64,000 nt of DNA, from assembly GCA_015057375.1 (NCBI GenBank), contig SVEM01000004.1, positions 1 through 64,000 of the forward strand, in the 5' to 3' direction. The position numbers and the translations under genes were made by a program. The notes under the pieces were generated by a model. The model was given only the letters and a program-made list of their open reading frames with translations, was not told the origin of the DNA and made no database searches. Of the stretch, positions 25,611 to 34,182 are shown piece by piece. The DNA comes from Lachnospiraceae bacterium (GTDB lineage: Bacteria > Bacillota > Clostridia > Lachnospirales > Lachnospiraceae). Position 1 is the stretch's first letter. Each line of letters starts with the position of its first letter.

Positions 25611-27728
25611 TTATTGTTCAATGCTTTTATTCTTCAAATTACTATCATTTGAATATGTATATAGAAATCGAAGTCTGAAAGCTTTTCTAGCTTCATTATT
25701 TCCAAATCCACTAACATTATATTCAGAACTTGATGGGTTTGAATTATTTTTCCATACATTTAGAATTTTTTTGCATGATTTTTTTGCACATTCAAACCTT
25801 GCAGGACAATCTTTAATCGTATCATTTTCCATATCACTAATATCTCTTACAGGAATAAAAGTTTTATCTTTTTTTATATAAACCGCTGCACTGTGAGCAT
25901 AAGTATCGGCAACCATATGCATTGCAATTCCCATAAATACAATCGATGCGTTTCTTTTATTTGAATTTGCATGACTAGTAATACATTTTTTATTATCATT
26001 CATAAGCGCTTTTATTACGTTTCCTTCTGTTGTGTTAGGAGCTCCATCAATAGCCACAGCGACCTTTTTCCCATTTTTACATTTTTTAGACATAGTCATT
26101 ACTACCTTGTATGCCTCTACATAATTGTAGTTATAATTACTGTTCGTATCATATTTACCGTGAAAAATTCTTGTATTACTTTCCCATGCACAATGCCACG
26201 ATGGTTCAATATCGGGCAATTTAACACTCTTCTTAAGAATATTTAACTCAGATGCGTTTAAGCAATTAACTTCACCTTCAGCATACGTAACAGTCTTCAC
26301 ATGATTATCCTTACTCCAACTTCCTGTAGCAACCTCAGAGTAATCCTCTACATCTTCCTGATTATCATATTCTTCATTAATTTCATCTACATCAACTGAA
26401 TTATAACTATACTGAGTTTTCTTGAAGTCGTCATAATAGTCATCATATATTTCATTAGCATACTCATAGTCAACAAATGAATAATCATCATTATCTGTCA
26501 GAACTTCCTTGGCACTTGCTTCCATTAAACTTCTTATGAACTCAGCAGACTTGCTTAAATCTTTTTCCCAGAGAAGACTTGCCACACCTACTGCATGCGG
26601 TACTGCCATACTTGTTCCACTGCTTACTATGTCTATATCAAGGAAACCTGTTGTTTCAATTGCTTCACCGGGAGCAAGCAGTTCAAGCTCTTCCCCACAA
26701 GAAGTCATATCCGAAAGTTCACCGGTTGGAGCTGTAGCACCTACTGCAACTACCTCACTATATGCTGCAGGATATTCAACGGCAGAATCGTTGCCTCCAT
26801 TACCTGATGCTGCAAATATTAATATACCTGCTTTACTTGCATCTCTTATTGCCTTGTGAAGGATTTCAGAATCCTTATCAGTTCCAAAGCTAATATTGAT
26901 AATGTTAACTTTGTTCTCAATAGCCCAGTATATTGCCTCGCATATTCTGCTAACCGGTGCCTGGTTATTTTCATCTAAAACTCTTGCAGAATATATTTCT
27001 GCATTCGGATTAATACCCGGTGTTGCATCATTGTTACCGTTAGAACCAATTATGCTTGCAATTGCTGTTCCATGACCTGTACTATCCTCAAATACCGGAT
27101 TAATATCGTCACCAACAAAGTTTTTACGAGCTACTACATTAACGTACTCGCTAAAATCCACACCGGAATCAATTATTGCAATTTTAACTTTATTTTGTGA
27201 AACTTCTTTCGTATTTTGTAATACTCTATTTAAATTATCGGTATTTTCGTCAACGCCGACTGCACCTATACTCCAGTTTTTTCTGTTGTAGTTTTTTACT
27301 TTATTATTTTTTAAATTATCCTTCTTTTCGTTGCCGCCATGTTTTACATTATTGCCTTGAAGACGATTATTAACAGGTTTTTTTCTGCTTGATCCTGTAA
27401 GGATATAATCTTCTTCTACCACAACCCCGGCACTTTTAATGTTTTCAAGCTCATTTCCAGTAAGCTCTAATGATACTATATTATTATCCTGTAGATATAT
27501 ATCTTCTTTTTTATCTTCTGCATAATTTTTATTAATCATGTTATAGATGATTGGATTTTTACAGTCTATGATATACGAAGTTTCCAATCCCCTATCATTA
27601 AGCATTGCACTTTCAATACTGTCAATATCAACATTCTTTGCATTTACCTGACTATAACTTCCACAACTTCCTGCTACGATCACACCGGCAAGTGTACATG
27701 CCATAATTCTTTTAAAGAATTTCTTCAT
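25611..27728 (-). CDS. secreted subtilisin-like protease fused to an H-x3-D-x3-H (Zn-phospholipase-C-like) domain
   Basis: An approximately 705-aa exported protein. Signal peptide ~1-30; an I9-like propeptide (~50-115, VSLELTGNELENIKSAGVVVEED); a Lys/Asn-rich linker; and an S8 protease domain (~180-410) with the full catalytic set: Asp187 (IIDSGVD), His219 (STGHGTA), oxyanion Asn310 (ASGNGG) and Ser373 (SSGTSMA). An acidic, Tyr-rich linker (~415-470) joins a C-terminal domain (~480-705) with GIAMHMVADTYAHS. The spacing His604-x3-Asp608-x3-His612 recalls zinc-dependent phospholipase C and DUF6765-type proteins. Start: AAGGTGG precedes ATG 27728. It heads a pair with a propeller gene, and decayed relatives lie at 6370, 20469 and 24227. 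Confidence 0.85.
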   Translation of the reverse strand: MKKFFKRIMACTLAGVIVAGSCGSYSQVNAKNVDIDSIESAMLNDRGLETSYIIDCKNPIIYNMINKNYAEDKKEDIYLQDNNIVSLELTGNELENIKSAGVVVEEDYILTGSSRKKPVNNRLQGNNVKHGGNEKKDNLKNNKVKNYNRKNWSIGAVGVDENTDNLNRVLQNTKEVSQNKVKIAIIDSGVDFSEYVNVVARKNFVGDDINPVFEDSTGHGTAIASIIGSNGNNDATPGINPNAEIYSARVLDENNQAPVSRICEAIYWAIENKVNIINISFGTDKDSEILHKAIRDASKAGILIFAASGNGGNDSAVEYPAAYSEVVAVGATAPTGELSDMTSCGEELELLAPGEAIETTGFLDIDIVSSGTSMAVPHAVGVASLLWEKDLSKSAEFIRSLMEASAKEVLTDNDDYSFVDYEYANEIYDDYYDDFKKTQYSYNSVDVDEINEEYDNQEDVEDYSEVATGSWSKDNHVKTVTYAEGEVNCLNASELNILKKSVKLPDIEPSWHCAWESNTRIFHGKYDTNSNYNYNYVEAYKVVMTMSKKCKNGKKVAVAIDGAPNTTEGNVIKALMNDNKKCITSHANSNKRNASIVFMGIAMHMVADTYAHSAAVYIKKDKTFIPVRDISDMENDTIKDCPARFECAKKSCKKILNVWKNNSNPSSSEYNVSGFGNNEARKAFRLRFLYTYSNDSNLKNKSIEQ

Positions 27729-27761
27729 TATGATTTCCCACCTTTTCTTAGTCATATTTTC

Positions 27762-27870
27762 TTTACACCCACTAAGAAAAGTGATATGCTTTACTCGAGT
27801 ACTTTTCTATGAAGTGCTTTGTGTTTTGGGGACTCCGATGGTTTGCGCGAATTTATCGGAGTCCTCTTTT
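27762..27870 (-). promoter_or_regulatory. conserved leader element, copy 2, of the subtilase/Zn-PLC gene
   Basis: This leader matches 6925-7035 over ~110 nt. Stem 27830-27839 with 27855-27864 (GGACTCCGAT/ATCGGAGTCC) differs from copy 1 by a paired C-G for T-A change, so base pairing is kept. The loop again carries TCGC and AAACC on the minus strand. A second short helix is possible at AAGCACTT/AAAGTACT. A minus-strand promoter TTGCCA (27891-27896), 16 bp, TATAAA (27869-27874) would start transcription right at the hairpin. It matches no riboswitch class I recognise. Confidence 0.6.
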
Positions 27871-28163
27871 TATATAAAACAGTCTGCCTTTGGCAAATCT
27901 GATTTATAACATATCTTATAATATACCTAATATCATGTGTTTTGTGATATCCGTATGTTTTTTTGTGATATTGCTATTTATGATTATATACATTACTCTA
28001 TACACTGTCAACAGTTTTATTGCTAAAATTTGGATATCCAAGTTATATTTTTGCAAAAAAAATAACCACGCACTAACTGTTCATTAGTGCGCAGCCTTTG
28101 TACTAGTTTCACTCAAAGTCCAAATTAATTTTTCTTAGTATACCTCGCAACCACAATTGGAGT
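27870..28163. repeat. ~290-bp direct repeat, copy 2
   Basis: Matches 24348-24640 in the same orientation. It carries the promoter of the subtilase/Zn-PLC gene, an AT-rich spacer, a terminator and the tail of a lost propeller gene. Recombination between the copies would delete or duplicate the 3.5-kb pair between them. Confidence 0.85.
28055..28092 (-). terminator. intrinsic terminator in direct repeat copy 2
   Basis: The same stem as at 24533-24569 (CGCACTAA/TTAGTGCG, 28069-28076 with 28084-28091) with a T-run on the minus strand. It now ends the rRNA methyltransferase transcript. Confidence 0.8.
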
Positions 28164-28190
28164 ATAAATTAGCATCCCTGAATACTCTTT
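28125..28190 (-). pseudogene. C-terminal remnant of a propeller gene
   Basis: Directly after the stop of the methyltransferase gene, ATG AAA GAG opens a 22-codon stretch. It ends TPIVVARYTKKN and a stop, the shared C-terminus of propeller paralogues 2 and 4. The rest of that gene is lost, which marks the edge of the duplicated block. Confidence 0.65.
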
Positions 28191-28193
28191 CAT

Positions 28194-29588
28194 CTAAAAC
28201 AACCGCCATCCGCTATGATACCTGTTCTTTAATTGTCCGTTATTAATCTTGCCCCAGCCAAGCGGATAAGAATCAACAGCAACAAGTACCCATCCGTTTT
28301 TTATGCCGGTGGTTTCATCCTCATCAAAGATAATCGTTTCACCTTTAAGATATCGCCTTACACGTTCATCATCACAGGATAATGATATTGTATTCTTGTA
28401 TTCTCCCGGCTTTATTGCCATTGCAAGCGCCTGGCTTGGCTCAAATCTTTTATTCTTACAGTCTCCGAGATATAAGCCGTTTCTCAAAAATCTCATGCCT
28501 CGTAAAGACGGCAAAAGCTGTGGCATATAAAATAGTCTCTCGCCCTGAAGCTCAAGTCTTGTTTCATCTATATTCCATGACAAATCATTTGCAAACTCAT
28601 AAAAATATGCAAGCTCGGATGACTGTTTTTTCTTCTTTGAAACAGATAACACTCTGTCCGAATATGTATCTTCTCCGTCTTTTTTAAGGAGCGCCACAAA
28701 ATGTCCTTCACCCGACATTTTATGTGGCCATATTCTTACACATTTTCTAAGCTCCTCATTTCCGTCTGCCCATGACGGCTCACCTTCTGCAAAGCCCTCA
28801 TACTCTCTGATATCACACAGTTTCATTTCCGGATATTCATTAAGTATGCGAACTATCTGCATCTCGTCTTCCTCCGGCGAAAATGTACACGTCGAATAAA
28901 GAAGCATTCCGCCCGGCTTTAACATCGTTATAACATGCGGTATTATGTCCTTCTGTAGTTTTGCGTAATAATCCACTCCCGTGCCTTCATAACTTTTTAC
29001 AACGGAAGTGTCTTTTCGAAACATTCCCTCTCCTGAGCATGGAGCATCAAGAAGTATCTTATCAAAGAATTCCGGAAATCTGTCAGAAAGATTCACCGGA
29101 GGCTCACTAACTACAAACGGATTTCTTATTCCAAACAACTCAATATTTTTAAGAAGTGCTTTTGCACGAGAACTGCTTATGTCATTTGCAACAAGTACAC
29201 CCTCTCCGCAAAGCTTCGCACCAAGTTCGGTCGCTTTACCTCCCGGTGCCGCACACAAATCAAGCACAGCTTCACCCGGGCGTATTTCAAGCCTGTCAGC
29301 CGGTGTCATTGCACTAGGTTCCTGAAGATAATAAAGTCCCGCATGATAATAAGGATGCTTTGCAGGCTGTACATTTTCTCCGTCATAATAGTATCCGTTG
29401 CTTATAAACGGAACTTTTTTCACCTCAAACGGAGCTATCTTTTCAAACTCTTCACAGCTTATCTTTAAAGTATTTAAACGAAGTCCGTAGACTCTCGGTT
29501 CATCGTAGCTTTCCATAAAACGATCAAATTCATCAGAAGGCATAAGTTCCTTCATGCGTTTTACAAAACTGTCCGGCAAATGTATCAT
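28194..29588 (-). CDS. rsmF: 16S rRNA m5C methyltransferase, RsmF/YebU-like (NOL1/NOP2/Sun family)
   Basis: A 464-aa cytosolic SAM-dependent enzyme that methylates a cytosine of 16S rRNA. The Rossmann domain shows the SAM motif LDLCAAPGGKATELG, then DAPCSGEGMF with one conserved Cys, and YSTCTFSPEEDE with the catalytic Cys. The N-terminal region carries the substrate-recognition RRM-like part (YGLRLNTLKI). The C-terminal ~170 residues fit the RsmF-specific domains. Length is typical for Firmicute RsmF. It lies 5 nt downstream of the M29 peptidase gene in an apparent operon. The exact target base is inferred from the family. Confidence 0.88.
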   Translation of the reverse strand: MIHLPDSFVKRMKELMPSDEFDRFMESYDEPRVYGLRLNTLKISCEEFEKIAPFEVKKVPFISNGYYYDGENVQPAKHPYYHAGLYYLQEPSAMTPADRLEIRPGEAVLDLCAAPGGKATELGAKLCGEGVLVANDISSSRAKALLKNIELFGIRNPFVVSEPPVNLSDRFPEFFDKILLDAPCSGEGMFRKDTSVVKSYEGTGVDYYAKLQKDIIPHVITMLKPGGMLLYSTCTFSPEEDEMQIVRILNEYPEMKLCDIREYEGFAEGEPSWADGNEELRKCVRIWPHKMSGEGHFVALLKKDGEDTYSDRVLSVSKKKKQSSELAYFYEFANDLSWNIDETRLELQGERLFYMPQLLPSLRGMRFLRNGLYLGDCKNKRFEPSQALAMAIKPGEYKNTISLSCDDERVRRYLKGETIIFDEDETTGIKNGWVLVAVDSYPLGWGKINNGQLKNRYHSGWRLF

Positions 29589-29593
29589 CTGTT

Positions 29594-30712
29594 CTACATA
29601 AGATTCTCAGGATTCAGGCACTCAAGCTCAGGAATCACGAATCTTCCGTCCTTTCTTATAAGTACATCATCAAAATATATCTCACCGCCACCATACTCCG
29701 GTGTCATGATAAGCACGAGATCCCAATGTATGGATGACTTGTTTCCGTTACTTGCTTCATCGTAGCAGCTACCCGGTGTAAAATGTATTGAACCGCCGAT
29801 TTTTTCATCAAATAAAATATCTTTCATTGGCTTTGTTACATACGGATTTACTCCGATAGCAAACTCACCTACATATCTTGATCCCTCGTCAGTATCAAAT
29901 ATCTCATTTATCTTATCTGTGTAATTAGCCTTTGCATCTACTATCTTTCCATTCTCGAATGTGAGTTCCACATCATCATAAGTTACGCCCTGATATATCG
30001 ATGGTGTGTTGTAACATATTTTACCGTTTATGGAATCCTTTACAGGCGCTGTATACACCTCGCCATCAGGAATATTCATATGTCCCGCACATGGAATGAC
30101 AGGAATGTCTTTTATTGAAAATGTAATATCTGTTCCGCTTCCTGATGTAAGCCTTACTTTGTCTGTTTTCTCCATAAGCGAAACAAGCGGTTTCATTGCT
30201 TCTTCCATCTTTGAATAATCAAGGTTACATACCTCATAATAGAAGTCTTCAAATGCTTCAACACTTGTTCCTGAAAGCTGTGCCATCGAAGCATTAGGAT
30301 ATCTTAAAACAACCCATCTTGTCTTTGGCACGCGTATATCTGTATGCACTGCCTTTCTGTAAATGAGTTCATACATTTTCATCTTATCTGAAGGGACATC
30401 TGAAAGCTCTGCAGCATTTTCTGCTCCTCTTACTGCCACATAACAGTCCATATCACTCATCTGTGCACAGTCTCTTTCTGCCATATATCTTAACTGTTCT
30501 TCATTGCAGCAAAGAAGAATCTCCCTTAGCACACTCTGTCCCGTATAATGTACAAATGGCACTCCACCGGCTTTATATACTTCCTTTATAAGTGCTCTGG
30601 CAAGCGGTTCCGTATCGGCACCGATATAATCGATCCATACCTTATCTCCCGGCTTTACTGCCATCGAATAATTCACAAGATTTTCTGCAAGCTTAATTGT
30701 ACGTGCGTCCAT
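29594..30712 (-). CDS. M29-family aminopeptidase (AmpS/PepS-like)
   Basis: A 372-aa cytosolic metallo-aminopeptidase of family M29. Typical features are the N-terminal LAENLVNYSMAVKPGDKVWI and the C-terminal metal and catalytic residues spread over GEFAIGVNPY (Glu), SIHFTPGSCYDEASNGNKSSIHWDL (His, Tyr, His, Asp) and DVLIRKDGRFV. It removes N-terminal residues from peptides. Length is slightly short compared with the usual ~410 aa because the internal region is compact. Ribosome site AAAGGAG precedes ATG 30712. It lies between the 838-aa membrane protein gene and rsmF on one probable transcript. Confidence 0.9.
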   Translation of the reverse strand: MDARTIKLAENLVNYSMAVKPGDKVWIDYIGADTEPLARALIKEVYKAGGVPFVHYTGQSVLREILLCCNEEQLRYMAERDCAQMSDMDCYVAVRGAENAAELSDVPSDKMKMYELIYRKAVHTDIRVPKTRWVVLRYPNASMAQLSGTSVEAFEDFYYEVCNLDYSKMEEAMKPLVSLMEKTDKVRLTSGSGTDITFSIKDIPVIPCAGHMNIPDGEVYTAPVKDSINGKICYNTPSIYQGVTYDDVELTFENGKIVDAKANYTDKINEIFDTDEGSRYVGEFAIGVNPYVTKPMKDILFDEKIGGSIHFTPGSCYDEASNGNKSSIHWDLVLIMTPEYGGGEIYFDDVLIRKDGRFVIPELECLNPENLM

Positions 30713-30733
30713 ATCAAAACTCCTTTATATTAT

Positions 30734-33250
30734 CTAATCTATATTTTTCATTGCAGAGTAAAATACATTTCCGGCAGCTTCAAATATCGAATCTGCAGCA
30801 GTATGTCCTATATTCTGTGTAAGTCCTGTTGCAGGATTGTATACCGTTATCAATGTCTCTGTGTATCCTGTTATAAGAAGCGCCTCCGTACTGCTCTTCA
30901 TAGCAATTACAGGATTGCCGAGGCTTACCATATAAAGGACTTCATCTGTTGTACAGCCTGTAAGATTAAGTGGTTCCTCTATATATTCTGCACAAATATC
31001 AACAACTCCGCCCTGTGCCTTTGCTATAGCTTTAGGTTTAACGTCTGCACGTTCTGCGCGAAGAAGCATATAAATACACGCAGAAAGACTATCCATTTTC
31101 CCTCCGGTCCGTGTATATTCAATACCGGATACTTCATTATTGTTAAATCTTCCGCCTCGCTCCCATACAACCTGATGTTTGCTGTTAATTACGACTCCCT
31201 GTTCTTTATCCGCCTCAACAATTGCTTCTGCAGGATTCAGATAGGAATCCTTTATCTCGCCTTTGGCATACACATAATACCTTACCGCAGACTCTTTATT
31301 TTCAAGATAAAGTACCTGTTCTTCATTTACAACAAATCTGTTAACAAGCTTCATTGTAGGAGCTTTCTCCATTACAAATGATGCCGGAAATGACATATAC
31401 CACTCCGTAAGAGACTTGTCTGATACTCTTTGAGTAAGGGTAACGGCTTCTTTCTTTTCCTCTGCTCTGTTAATAATATTATCAGAAGATGCTTTCACAT
31501 ACCCCGATGCTGTCTTCTTTGACCGTTCAATATATACAACATTTTCATTCACATATGCGTTCGTAATATAAAACTTATTCTTGCTGTAGGACTTCATAAG
31601 TCCTCCGCCGGCATCTATAATTTCAAGACAATACATGTTATGGCTCTTAATACCATTTGACGAAACACTTATATCAGATGTTTTTCCTCTTCCATATATA
31701 ATATTTCCGTTCATGCCTCCGATGAGGTCTATGTATTCACCTTCCGGAGCCGGTACTGTAATAAGTCCACCTGATTCAAGGTTAAGAACAGAAAGGCAAG
31801 CGTCGCTTTCCCACGCTATGACATTATAGTCTTCAAGTGCCGTATATGCATCTTCATTCACGCCATCTGCAATAAGCTCAAGTTTTTCAGAAATGATGTT
31901 ATACGAATATATCTGTTCATTTACAATAAAATAAAACACATCCTTACTATTAATATAACAGTATCTTTCAAAACTCTCTTTGAGCATCTGATATGACGTT
32001 TCAAACGGAATGTATAACAACTCCTCAAGAGCCTTTTCTGACATATTATATCTGTAAAGTATTATCGCAACTTTTCCCTCATATGCTCCATGTGACACGT
32101 ATCCGTACAGTGCAAATGTTACATTTCCCTCTTCATCCATGGATATGATTCGTGCATCCTGCTGCCTGTACAACTCATGATTTAATTCTTCATCATTGAT
32201 ATATTGCGAATGAATCTTATTTATCTCATTAGATGCAAGGTCATACATATATATATCGCCGTTTTTTACAAATGCAACTCTTGTTGCAGCATCATTTGAC
32301 ACAATCTGCATATCTGTATTACTTGTTATGCCCATATTGAGCTCACTTTTATTCAGACTGGCAAGTGTTTCATCAAATTCACTTTCTACCGTTCTCTCAA
32401 ACCATAGCAGATACATCCTCTCCGGCGTGTACCTGACACGATAATACTCTTTTACATAAAATCTTTCATGTCCGGCATCCGTATCAGCCTCTGAATAATA
32501 TACTAACTGAATCGCTCCTGTTTCCATATTAATTTCTTTTATGGTAGGCACGACATCCGTAATTTTATTCGGTTTAAGTTTTCCCCAGGTAATATTTTCA
32601 AACGATGACTTAATATCCGCATATGCCAATGAAGTATTGTCTGCACCCGGATCAGGTTCTATATAATCCACAATCTTTTCATCTTTTTTGATAGTCATGT
32701 TATGAATATCCATTACAAAATCAAGCTTCTCTTTCAGATGACAGTCTTGTGGATAATACTTTAATCTTGAATAATAATGTATCTTTTTACTCACACTGGT
32801 AACAAGAGTAATCTTTAATGAATACTCCCTGCTTGCACTAAGTTCAGACCCAACTCTAATGTTAAGACTTCTGTATCCGTCGTTATCTTCAAGCGCACTA
32901 ACACCACCGGAGTCCAAAAGTTCCCCGGTATCTACCGTTCTTATTTCGTAATTTACTTTATTAATAGGTGTATCATTTTCTTTAACAGCTACTTTTATCT
33001 GCTTCGTGCCGTCAACTACCGTAATGGATTCCCTTATAGTATTAGCTGCAATATTACTGCTGTAACCGTACATTCTGTTAAGAACGTAATCGCCATCCAT
33101 AATGTTTACGATAGGAAATGTTTCCTTTTCCGCAGCTGCAATCTCACTTATCTTATGAACATTAGCTTCCGGAGTATATTTTCCGAAAAACCATAAGGCC
33201 GCCACAAATACAAATATAAGCCCCATGATTTTATAGACGTGTTTTAACAT
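30734..33250 (-). CDS. membrane-anchored extracytoplasmic protein with degenerate C39-like C-terminal domain
   Basis: An 838-aa protein I cannot name. One N-terminal TM helix (~8-25) anchors a large exported part. Residues ~40-300 are beta-rich (CalX-like strands such as DGTKQIKVAVKEND). Residues ~310-560 show propeller-like units (AFVKNGDIYMYDLASNEI and IYSYNIISEKLELIADG). The last ~120 residues read like a C39-type peptidase fold: SLSACIYMLL at the nucleophile position, GNPVIAM, ALLITGY, VYNPATG. The usual His before the GY motif and the Asp of the DP motif are replaced (TEALLITGY, YNP), so it is probably inactive. It precedes the M29 gene by 21 nt. Confidence 0.75.
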   Translation of the reverse strand: MLKHVYKIMGLIFVFVAALWFFGKYTPEANVHKISEIAAAEKETFPIVNIMDGDYVLNRMYGYSSNIAANTIRESITVVDGTKQIKVAVKENDTPINKVNYEIRTVDTGELLDSGGVSALEDNDGYRSLNIRVGSELSASREYSLKITLVTSVSKKIHYYSRLKYYPQDCHLKEKLDFVMDIHNMTIKKDEKIVDYIEPDPGADNTSLAYADIKSSFENITWGKLKPNKITDVVPTIKEINMETGAIQLVYYSEADTDAGHERFYVKEYYRVRYTPERMYLLWFERTVESEFDETLASLNKSELNMGITSNTDMQIVSNDAATRVAFVKNGDIYMYDLASNEINKIHSQYINDEELNHELYRQQDARIISMDEEGNVTFALYGYVSHGAYEGKVAIILYRYNMSEKALEELLYIPFETSYQMLKESFERYCYINSKDVFYFIVNEQIYSYNIISEKLELIADGVNEDAYTALEDYNVIAWESDACLSVLNLESGGLITVPAPEGEYIDLIGGMNGNIIYGRGKTSDISVSSNGIKSHNMYCLEIIDAGGGLMKSYSKNKFYITNAYVNENVVYIERSKKTASGYVKASSDNIINRAEEKKEAVTLTQRVSDKSLTEWYMSFPASFVMEKAPTMKLVNRFVVNEEQVLYLENKESAVRYYVYAKGEIKDSYLNPAEAIVEADKEQGVVINSKHQVVWERGGRFNNNEVSGIEYTRTGGKMDSLSACIYMLLRAERADVKPKAIAKAQGGVVDICAEYIEEPLNLTGCTTDEVLYMVSLGNPVIAMKSSTEALLITGYTETLITVYNPATGLTQNIGHTAADSIFEAAGNVFYSAMKNID

Positions 33251-33328
33251 ATAATCTCCCTGTTTTTAATCAAGCTTCTCTTAACTTCTTTCGTACATTC
33301 TAACTATTTTTTTTACAAAATACAATAG

Positions 33329-34117
33329 TTAATATGAGTCATTAATTATAGGATATCCGAGTGTTATGTCCGAACAATCATTTTGTATGTTATAGCTGAT
33401 ACTTATCTGAACATTAATCTTTTCCTTTCCGCTGTCAATATAGTCAGTAAGTTTATTTGAATAGCCATAACAATTATAAAGTAAGTTATTCTCTGCATCC
33501 TGAGCGTGCGCACTTACACTTTTCGCCCGCAGTCTTTCATAGAACTTCCTTGTAATATTTTTACACTCGTTTACAGACATTTTCCCATTTTTATATGCCT
33601 TTACTTTTATATACGTTATATGATCATTTGAATTATCTGAGAAAAATGAATCCATATTCCGCTTTATCTTTTCTGCTGTATTAATATCAGAATAAATAGT
33701 AATTTTCGAATGATAATATGTATTTCCTGATGCCTTCTGCCTTGTTATAACATCACATATTGCAAACTTTTCTTCTGTGTATTCAGCTTTTACACATTCT
33801 TTAATGTCATCATTCGTATACGATATATCCTGCCCATTTACATCCATGCCATCACTATATGCACCATGTATTTCCTCAAGCGTTTCACAGGCATACTCAT
33901 AAAACGAAACAGAATCTTCCCCCTCAGTCAGACATGCCGTAGTCTCTACAATACATTCTGATATAGTTATTTCATCAGATATTATAAAGGCTTCGGTTAT
34001 GTGTGCATCGTCAGGAAAAGACTCTGTAATAATGTATTGCATAACAGCCATCGCAAGTAATGCGATACAAAACATACCGACAATCTTTATTTTCATATTA
34101 TTAAATACAGCCATCAT
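33329..34117 (-). CDS. YwmB-like exported protein
   Basis: A 262-aa protein with an N-terminal TM or signal segment (~10-30) and a mixed alpha/beta remainder. The C-terminal part (INVQISISYN, then TLGYPIIND-Y) resembles the end of Bacillus YwmB (PF08680, TATA-box-binding-protein-like fold). The position also fits: in B. subtilis ywmB lies shortly downstream of atpC, as here. The only difference is the GH43 gene between. The function of YwmB is not settled. Cysteines at 54, 61, 77, 106, 119 and further on may form disulfides outside the cell. Identity is low, so the assignment is moderate. Confidence 0.65.
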   Translation of the reverse strand: MMAVFNNMKIKIVGMFCIALLAMAVMQYIITESFPDDAHITEAFIISDEITISECIVETTACLTEGEDSVSFYEYACETLEEIHGAYSDGMDVNGQDISYTNDDIKECVKAEYTEEKFAICDVITRQKASGNTYYHSKITIYSDINTAEKIKRNMDSFFSDNSNDHITYIKVKAYKNGKMSVNECKNITRKFYERLRAKSVSAHAQDAENNLLYNCYGYSNKLTDYIDSGKEKINVQISISYNIQNDCSDITLGYPIINDSY

Positions 34118-34182
34118 TTTCTCATCACTTTCTTTGATTAAATAAGATTCTGTATTTATAAGATTGCCTGTTTTGGTAAATT

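Noticed and set aside
30548..31381. 277-aa plus-strand frame rich in Tyr and Cys
   Set aside because: It is antisense to the M29 peptidase and the 838-aa gene, with no ribosome site and an atypical composition.
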